The notes beneath the pieces were generated by a model. That model made no database searches, was not told where the DNA came from, and was given only the letters and a program-made list of their open reading frames with translations. Made by a program: the position numbers and the translations under genes. Below, one piece after another: positions 56,713-64,000 of a DNA stretch of 64,000 nucleotides. Origin of the DNA: Annulohypoxylon bovei var. microspora (lineage: Eukaryota > Ascomycota > Sordariomycetes > Xylariales > Hypoxylaceae); the NCBI GenBank assembly GCA_022836615.1, contig MU405269.1, positions 124,001 to 188,000 of the forward strand, read 5' to 3'. Each line of letters opens with the position of its first letter. Within the stretch, counting starts at the first letter, position 1.

Positions 56713-57524
56713 TATGAGGTTATGGTCATGCATAGATTGGGTGTACATAGAAGTGGGGGATCTATATTTGTAGGTTCATTACAAAGCAGTTGCTGGACAG
56801 TATATACTACTCTAGAGGCAAAGCATATGGCGGGCAATACAGCACCAGACCTATCCAGTTAGAATTTCCAGCATGGTCGTTCAGACCACAGAAGAAATTG
56901 AAAAAAAGGACCGAAATAAACAATTTCTAACAATGGGATAGTTAGAGATGATGGTGGTCTAAGTTTAAGACATTGAAGTTTAGCTAAATGTCTTAGGTAC
57001 AACATATCTTAACCCCCTGCTCTCCTGGCCCCCTTTTGGCGCGACCTTCTGCCTGCCGCCGCTGCGTCTGGCATCTCCCTCCCCCAACCTGGAAAAATCC
57101 CGATTACCAGGCTCACGGGTAATCTGAGCCACAGATAGAAGAGACCCACTTAATAAGTCTCGGGAAGCGCGCTAGGTTTGACGCGACCGACATCGATTAA
57201 ATACACAGGCAGATAAAAATTTAAAGAAAATGTGGCGTCGCTGGGTCCACTAAAAAAAGTAAAAAAGTAATTCAATTCACTTTTTCAACGACGTAATTTA
57301 ACAAACGCTCAGCATTTTGCCTTCAAACTCGAACAAATAACTGGGCGCCCGAATTGTCTGGCTGAACAAAAATTCTCTGCACTGCGCCAATCTATTATTC
57401 GAAGACGCAGCCGTGTTGAGTCTATTCATGGAGTGCCGATAGCTTTTACAGAATAACCTTGTCACATTATCTCTACCGATCAGATCAATCCGACAAAGAG
57501 TTGCGATCTACGAAAAGGGCCGCC
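56713..57524. promoter_or_regulatory. Spacer and RIM2 promoter region
   Basis: About 0.8 kb between tandem plus-strand genes. The first part is the 3' flank of the Zn2Cys6 gene. The remainder leads to the RIM2 start codon. No gene is seen. Confidence 0.4.
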
Positions 57525-58876
57525 ATGGCTCAGTCGCCTTCTCATGCGACTTACACAATGAATAACACCAGAGAACGCCGTGAAGGTGGAATGCCAAAAC
57601 CGCAGCAATCGCCACTGCCTCAATCACGAGAGCTTGGCCTCGTTACACCTGAGATAACAGTGACGAAACCATCACCATTCTCCAAATCTTGGCCACACCT
57701 TGTCGCTGGAGGGTACGTCTTGTCGAGATTTCTCTTTCTTGTCTATAAAGCGTGTGCCTTTCGAAGTAAGAAGAGGATCACTAGAAGAACGGTGATTACG
57801 GGGCTTGCGCTAACCCTACCTCTTTCTGTAGTGTCGGGGGCATGACAGCAGCTGTCCTAACCGCACCACTCGACGTCCTGAAAACCCGACTTCAGTCCGA
57901 CTTTTACCAAGCCCAGCTTCGGGCAGCGCGGGAGGCGACGGGCCAGGCGCGGCTTAGCCCCTTGAAATCTGCCTCCTACCACCTACAAGAAACAATACAG
58001 ATCTTGCGCGATGTACACCGGCTAGAAGGGTCGCGCGCGCTGTTCAAGGGCCTGGGGCCGAACCTGATCGGTGTGGTCCCAGCGCGGAGTATCAACTTTT
58101 ATGCATATGGCACAGGCAAGCGCGCATACTCGCAATGGACGGGGGCATCAACGGATAACCCGGCGGTGCACCTAGCCAGCGCGGTAACGGCCGGGATAGC
58201 AACAGGCACAGCGACCAACCCCATATGGCTGGTCAAGACACGGCTGCAGCTCGACAGGAACAATGCCGAGCGCAAGGGCGACGTGGGCGCGCGCCGGTAC
58301 CGGAATAGCTGGGATTGCATCAAGCAAGTCTTGCGGGATGAGGGGCCGCGTGGTTTCTTCAAGGGCCTGAGCGCTAGTTACCTGGGCGTCACCGAGAGTA
58401 CGTTGCAATGGATGATGTATGAGGAATTGAAGGGCCAATTGAGGCGGCGCAAGGAGAGGGTTGAGAAGAGTGGCAGAGAAAAGACTTGGTGGGACCATAC
58501 AGTCGATTGGACGGGCAATTTTATGGGTGCTGGTGCGGCGAAGGGAATTGCATCCGTATTGACATATCCGCACGAGGTAAGTGCTTTGAATCCCCTCCCC
58601 CCGAAGCACGATTTAGGGGCTGTATGGTTCTATAGAAGAAGGATAGACTAACGTGGTGACTAGGTCGCGCGGACACGTCTAAGACAAGCCCCTATGGCGG
58701 ACGGCCGGCCTAAGTATACGGGGTTGGTCCACTGCTTCAAGCTCGTATGGAAGGAGGAGGGCTTCCTCGGGTTGTATGGTGGCTTGACGCCTCATCTTAT
58801 GCGCACAATACCCTCCGCCGCGATCATGTTCGGCATGTACGAGGGTATCCTTAAGATCCTCGGTGCGAAGAGCTAG
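57525..58876 (+). CDS. rim2: Mitochondrial pyrimidine nucleotide carrier RIM2
   Basis: CDS join(57525..57712,57832..58576,58664..58876), 381 aa. Rim2 exchanges pyrimidine nucleoside triphosphates across the inner mitochondrial membrane for mtDNA and mtRNA synthesis. Three mitochondrial-carrier repeats are visible with their signatures: APLDVLKTRLQ (repeat 1), NPIWLVKTRLQ (repeat 2) and YPHEVARTRLRQ (repeat 3). The aromatic Trp in the second signature is typical of the pyrimidine nucleotide, folate and FAD carrier branch. Also seen are FKGLGPNLIGVVPARSINFY, FKGLSASYLGVTESTLQW and LYGGLTPHLMRTIPSAAIMF. The start at 57525 has a strong context (GCCGCCATGG); upstream the frame has only a TTG. The first 60 residues are hydrophilic and poorly conserved. 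Introns are 119 and 87 nt, and both junctions fall inside conserved segments (AGG/VGG and PHE/VAR). Confidence 0.92.
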
Positions 58877-60445
58877 ATGGGGACAGACAGCCTTGGTCCC
58901 TGCAAAGACTTCCCCTTCCCCTTCCCTAAACACCGGAGGCTATCAACGCCAATTAATGGGCAGATAGGCGCCTATGATGACCGTGTAATGATACTAACTT
59001 GAGATATGAGGACGGAAAAGAAAAATATAGCTAGATAGGCGGACTATCTTGGCACGTTTGGGCCTGGTCTGGTCTGGCGAAATCGAGGATCACAAGCTTC
59101 GGGAGGAAAACCTAGATCCCAGTCGCAGGTTTCTCTCACGCGCATACACCTGCATTGTGCAAAAATCACATCACCACTACTGTATACCAATCAAACAAAC
59201 GAAGCTGGACTATAGAGGCTAGGCTTGGGATCTGATAGAATTGGGAGGGCATGGACAACGCTACGCTAGGCTACTATTGGTTTGAATGACTGATGAGGCT
59301 CTTATTAAAGAAATGGTCTGGGCAAGGCACTCTAGCTTAATGACTCCTGGTCTAGGTACTTTATGATCTACTTGTGTATGAAACCTGAGGTCAGGTACCT
59401 GCAGCATATCTGGCGTTTGGGGGAATGGGAGGTGATGAACGAGTTCAATAGGGGAGAGGGGAATGGTAGGATAAAAATAAAAAACGATTCCGCTCACCCG
59501 TTCTTTGAATTCATATGATATCTGTGGCAAGTAGAAGGAATAAGAAAGCTATCATAAGTCACGGGGATTATGCATGTTTCAATGTATTAACCGAGTATGT
59601 TGTGTCAGATCGACTATGACCTGTCATCTAGAAAAGTGATCAAGTCTCAGATCTATGAAAAATGACCAAATGGATAAAAATCAATCACATTAGCTTACCT
59701 CGACATCTTACTGATTTTCTTCAATTAATGAGCAAGCAATAGCTTTAGCCTATACCATTTTGTTAGTTTGATGCGCCGTCCCTTTTGTAGAAACCGTCTC
59801 CTCAGTCTCCTATCTTTCTGCTTGTATCTTGCGATCCCCTATCTAAGTGCCCCATCAGAGCTGTTAGAAAATAACGGTGAAATAATTTTAATTTTAAATT
59901 TTTGAAGAGTTATATAGAAAAGGAGTAGAATTAAATAGTAAGTCGTGCAGAGAATCATCCTCTTCAATAAACGTAATCATAATTAGATATGGCAGTTTGG
60001 TGAAACGCCATGGAAATGCAAGAAGGCATGATATGTAATATCGATAGAATTGAAGGTATTGAAAAACCACCCCCTTTTTTGGACCCCTAAGGGATAATCG
60101 GAATATTTCTTCCTCAGACGGTTACGGCTACCGACCGTACGTCTCAGTCTCAAGTTAGCTAAATCCACGCCGGCGTCACGAAACAAAATGTATTCATAGC
60201 CTTCATCTCTCTTATCTCACGAAATCCTCACCACAACGGTAATGAGTAAACCCCTTCGGTCGGTCCTTTCATGATCATCGTAATGTCGTCTCAGTTTCCC
60301 AGCTACTACGTTTCGACGCCACCCCCTGCAGATGGGTCTCCGGAAGTTGCTTCGGCGGCCGCTTTCGAAGCTTTCGAGGCGTGCGACGGCTACCAGATGT
60401 TTGTGACCCGTTGTTACTGGTCATAAACGAGTCGAAGAGACGCAG
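58877..60445. other. Convergent 3' spacer, RIM2 / SNX3
   Basis: About 1.6 kb between converging genes, with the 3' untranslated regions at the two ends. Small ORFs here lack any recognisable domain. Nothing else is supported. Confidence 0.45.
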
Positions 60446-61328
60446 TCACCAGGCGTTGCGATCCCAGTTAGGATCTATAAATGTGTTAGCTAGGTAGCTA
60501 GTTCTTATCCAACATAGTATCTGTTTACGATCATTCCTAATATTTCTATTCCAAGACTAATGTCCTAGATTATATCCTCCTAACCCGCCAGCAAGGAAGG
60601 AAAGAACGAATATAGGGGTACGAGGGGAGACTAAAGAAGTAAGGGGAAAAGGGGGTAGGCCTACCTTGTACAAACGCAGCCAACACCTTACTACCTGTCT
60701 GGAGCAGCGGGTGACCGACGACGATCTTGAGGAACTTCTCGAGCCCGGCGCGCCGGCCCTCGATGACGTCGTCGGAGAAGCGGTTGGTGAAGACCTTGCC
60801 GGGGAGCGGGGGGATGGTGACACGCGCGCTCTCGCGCTCTAGGATGTCGCGGAAGTACTCGAAGTCGCTGTAGCGCCGTCGCACCGACGACTGCCGCAGC
60901 TTGAAGGCCGGGATGTTGGTCCGGCACACAATCTCGTAGTCCGTGTACATGTTGCGCGACGTGCCGTGGGTGCGCGGGTTGCGGACCTGTTTGAAGCGGG
61001 ACGAACCATTGGTCAGCTTCTTATGACTAGTATCGATAACATATATTTTCCCTTTGTGTCGCGTGGTGGTGGCATGTGTGAGAGAGAGAGAGAGGGGGCG
61101 GAGAAGATAAGAGGAGTGGAGTATGACAAGCTTGCTCGCTTTCTCGCATTTGTTGTCATTGGGTGGTGTCACGCATGTACGACGTTATAGATAAACGTAA
61201 ACAACATGCTCAGGGGGAGGGCTTACCTCTATCTCGAGAAAGTTTTCGGGCGGCCCGTAGATCTCCTCGAATGACTGCGTGCGCGTGTCCGGCATGGACT
61301 GCATGATGGGGCGGGTTAGGCCAGCCAT
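60446..61328 (-). CDS. snx3: Sorting nexin-3 (PX domain)
   Basis: CDS complement(join(60446..60474,60665..60986,61227..61328)), 150 aa. SNX3 binds phosphatidylinositol 3-phosphate on early endosomes and, with retromer, returns cargo to the Golgi. Exon 1 encodes MPDTRTQSFEEIYGPPENFLEIE. Exon 2 holds nearly all of the PX domain: NPRTHGTSRNMYTDYEIV, RRRYSDFEYF (phosphoinositide-contacting Arg-Tyr), PPLPGKVF and RRAGLEKFLKIVVGHPLL. Exon 3 encodes only the terminal DPNWDRNAW, conserved across the family. Introns are 240 and 190 nt. I chose the ATG at 61328; Met9 or Met12 would match the usual family start equally well, and an open frame upstream lacks an ATG. Length is near the usual 140-160 aa. 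Exon 2 is strongly G+C-rich. Confidence 0.93.
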
Positions 61329-62844
61329 TCCGCGCGGAGAGGTTGCTGTTGTCGGAGATGATGGTGTCTGATTCGGCGACTTAGGCGCTTCTGGAACCGT
61401 GCCCCCGCCGGTCGCGGGGACCTGCTGATGCTCGGTAGACGCCGTGTTGACGGTTGCTCTTTTGACTCGCTCGTCGGTTTTATTTGGTCAGAGGCTTCCG
61501 CCTCGTCGGCTTAGTGACCAGACAGGGTTTCGGTAGAAGGTTGGTCAACAGAAGAAAGAATTAAGACGGGGTTGAATTTTGGGTTGAGAGCATATGCGGT
61601 TCTCCGTTTGGTCGGAGAGGGGAAATGTTGTAAGGTTGTTTCTTTAGGTGTCGTTGGCGGTGGTAGTGGTAAAAAGTTCCAATGGAAGTGGGATGCGGCT
61701 AGCGGGTTGGTGGAGGTGGAGTGGTGGAGTGTTCGACCAAGGAAAACAGCTTCCCCAAATATGTATGTGCATCAATATGCATGAGGTACAAGGTACTATA
61801 CGAAGTACATATGTACCTATCATCGTTCAAGAATATTATACATCACAATACGTACCTGCCGCGATGTTTGTTTGATTCGATGTTTGCACCTGCACTTACT
61901 AAACTACCTATGTACTAGTAACTCCGGCCTTATGTAATGTGTAAATGTGGGGGTTCCGGGTCTGATTAGTAAAATTCAACGTCATCTCATCTACATAATA
62001 AAACCCTACGATCATCCATACCAGATCACAGATGTATTTATATCATTTTTGGAATGTCTACGTTAGATTCATATTCACAATTCAATGCATTCACCACAAT
62101 CTGCAATCATCAACTATAGGAGAAAACGTAATCAGTTAGGTCAACTATGCTAAGAGAACCGTCCGTCTGCATTAATAAGGCTCGCAGCCGTAAGCAGAAG
62201 CTGCAAGCAAAGTACAACGGAGCATTCCCAGTATCGTATCATGACAGAACAATCTGAGACGTCTGCCACGACCTTACACCCACATGTCCCTGTTCTTAGG
62301 ACATCAAGTGCGTGAAACCCCCTTCATAGTAGTGCACAGCTCTCATAGTAGTGCACAGCTCTCATATCTTGCATATCTTGCAAGTTGAATGTTTGCCGAA
62401 AGGAAACAAACAAGAAGATTTGTGCCAAAGCACTCGAGGCGTGACAATCTGCAACGTACGCCCATGGAAGCTAAAGGAGAAAGCAACTCTGCAGCAAATA
62501 TTCTTACAGGCTATTCAACCTGAGTCGTCGTATCCGGACCTGAGGATGTCGATAATGCCAATAATATTGGTGATGTCAGCAAGAGAAGGCGACAGCAACA
62601 GTAAAGGTAAAAGCAACACCGATTGGCCGATAATTTCCAGTGCTTCGTCAAGGCCCCTTCAAGCAACTAGATATGTTAATGCAACTTTGGGAAAGCTGCT
62701 CATCTTCTACCTAAAGTAGAACGACACTTCACCTCCTCCAAGAGCGCGACGCAGGACCCTGTCAATCGCGTCCCATTCGAGGGCCGCCATATCCGCAAGA
62801 GTCAAAGTCTCCAACGCTCGGTCAACTGGGCAACGGATCTCCTT
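61329..62844. promoter_or_regulatory. SNX3 upstream region and RRM gene 3' flank
   Basis: About 1.5 kb between two tandem minus-strand genes. Open but ATG-less sequence continues upstream of SNX3 to a TGA near 61487. A 19-bp unit (TCATAGTAGTGCACAGCTC) is duplicated in tandem at about 62324-62362. A 122-codon GTG-started frame at 62351-62719 (+) has no recognisable domain. Confidence 0.4.
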
Positions 62845-64000
62845 CTAGAAGAATCCCCAGTAGTCGGAGGTGGTTTCTTGTTCCGCAAGGAGTGATTGAT
62901 GGCGACTAATGCCTTGAAGGCCCGCAATCCGATTTGTATCCTCACGAATTAAAGCGATATAGTACTGTTATATCGCTGTTAGCATGCAAACTATAGGCGG
63001 AAGGAGATGAAAGATATTACTCACTTCAACCATATCAAGAGGGACGCCTGGTTTAACGTTGATCACACGGAGATGGCGCCAAAATTCTGCAAAACGAGGC
63101 AGACTAAGGTCTCGCATCTTGTACTCGGGCATGTTCGACCGGTATGCCACATTGTCCTTCTGGGCAACGCTGAATCCTGGGCAGCATACGATCATCTCTG
63201 AGAGCCTGTTTAAGAGCTGAGGGGTTAAACGATCCGGCTTCTCGCTTTTACTGATGCGTCGTTGGAGCTGACCGATCATCCTAGCAGCTGCATCGTACAG
63301 GAGATCCCGTTCTCTGAGGGTAATGTACTCCGGTAGATGCCACGGGTATTTCTTGAGTGTGCTAAGCATGCACTCGTAAGGACGTTCAGGACACTGCTTC
63401 GCAAAGGTAGGCTATTTGAGGATAACGTCAGTGATGATAACATTCAGGTAATAGGCACAGAGAGGATAGGATATACTTACGTTGTTGTACCCCTCAGTAT
63501 GCTTGCAAAGGAGGGTCATCTCCTCCTTCGTGACAAATCCTTTGAAGTTATCCCAGGTGAATGGCGAATCGCTGGTGGGACGGAATGGGAGTTCTTCCCA
63601 CTTAACACCTTTTGCCAGAGGAAACAACTCTTTCATAAGCTTTGCCTGGGTCGAGACCGTGATCTCGACATTACGTGTTCCGATTTTAGGTTGTCGGCCA
63701 CTCTCAACGGCAGCCTGGAACTTGGTGACTGCCGCTATGGCATCACTGAATGAGGCAAACTCAACATAACAATCGTTCGTTTTGCTAGTTGTTCGGTCCA
63801 TGATAACATGAACAGGCTCAAACCTGTCGCTGAGAACATTGGCCGAACGTCCAAGGAAGGCAAAGATCTCAGAGCGAGAGACTTCGAACGGGATCTAAGT
63901 GTTAAACGTTAGCCGGCATCCATCGTGGAGGTCTGTAAATGACGGGCTGTCAACCCAGTAGGCAACTTACGTTACTGATGCAAACTACACCAGCATTGCT
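62845..64000 (-). CDS. RRM-domain RNA-binding protein, C-terminal part
   Basis: Partial CDS complement(join(62845..62964,63025..63411,63481..63894,63971..>64000)); the gene continues beyond the right edge. The visible 316 residues begin inside an RNA recognition motif: RNP2-like GVVCISNIPFEVSRSEIFAF, then RNP1-like NDCYVEFASFSDAIAAV, with the usual helix between (FEPVHVIMDRT). The strand order and the IPF start recall quasi-RRMs of the hnRNP H/ESRP type, but this is tentative. After the RRM comes a conserved-looking helical region (ELFPLAKGVKWEELPF, ERPYECMLSTLKKYPW, LYDAAARMIGQL, YKMRDLSLPRFAEFWRHL). The C-terminus is YYIALIREDTNRIAGLQGI... ending WGFF. Introns are 76, 69 and 60 nt with GTAAGT, GTAAGT and GTGAGT donors, all in phase 0. 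I cannot name it; a role in mRNA stability or splicing is possible. Confidence 0.82.

Noticed and set aside
62351..62719. 122-codon plus-strand ORF
   Set aside because: Starts with GTG, overlaps a small tandem duplication, and has no recognisable domain or splice partner.
1..64000. CRISPR array, bacterial operon, phage or plasmid features
   Set aside because: None seen. Gene structure, introns, Pol III tRNA genes and RIP are all those of a filamentous fungus.

Overview
The window is nuclear DNA of a filamentous ascomycete (Pezizomycotina, most likely Sordariomycetes). Genes carry short GT-AG introns of about 45-330 nt, tRNA genes are intron-bearing, and the protein families are fungal (HAL4-type kinase, PMT1, PAN3, Zn2Cys6 regulator). 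One A+T block carries the signature of repeat-induced point mutation (RIP). I cannot name the order or species from sequence alone.

Layout. At 1-810 the N-terminal part of an unrecognised coiled-coil protein runs off the left edge (minus strand). From 811 to 19177 the DNA is very gene-poor: I can support only one small Cys-rich hypothetical gene (7331-7781), a weak GC-rich ORF (11303-11698) and a 9-bp minisatellite. A HAL4/SAT4-type kinase follows (19178-21844), then another poor stretch ending in two intron-containing tRNA genes, Ile(AAU) and Pro(CGG). Two minus-strand genes follow: a tandem GFA-domain protein (29725-30996) and the protein O-mannosyltransferase PMT1 (31671-34759, four exons).

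From about 35450 to 39950 lies an extremely A+T-rich block. It contains a pair of about 195-bp direct repeats 3.0 kb apart that differ essentially only by C-to-T and G-to-A transitions, which I read as the LTRs of a RIP-destroyed retrotransposon. Next to it are a 63-bp direct repeat and a 110-bp hairpin with 24-bp perfect inverted arms.

From 40291 to the right edge the DNA is a normal, gene-dense housekeeping region: SF3A1/PRP21 splicing factor (+), UBX2/FAF2-type ERAD factor (-), PAN3 deadenylase subunit (+), LSM7 (-), a regulator with a C-terminal Zn2Cys6 cluster (+), RIM2 mitochondrial pyrimidine nucleotide carrier (+), sorting nexin SNX3 (-), and the C-terminal part of an RRM protein (-) running off the right edge. 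Several act in mRNA metabolism (SF3A1 in splicing, PAN3 and LSM7 in deadenylation and decay, the RRM protein unknown), but they are separate single-copy genes and not an operon-like system.

The most interesting observation is in PAN3. Two alternative 3' splice sites share one donor and one reading phase. Using the upstream one would insert 185 Ser-rich residues between the CCCH zinc finger and the PAM2-like motif. I found no convincing new defence, mobile or biosynthetic system. Exon boundaries below were derived by hand from GT-AG sites, reading-phase continuity and family similarity; all complete multi-exon models sum to a multiple of three.
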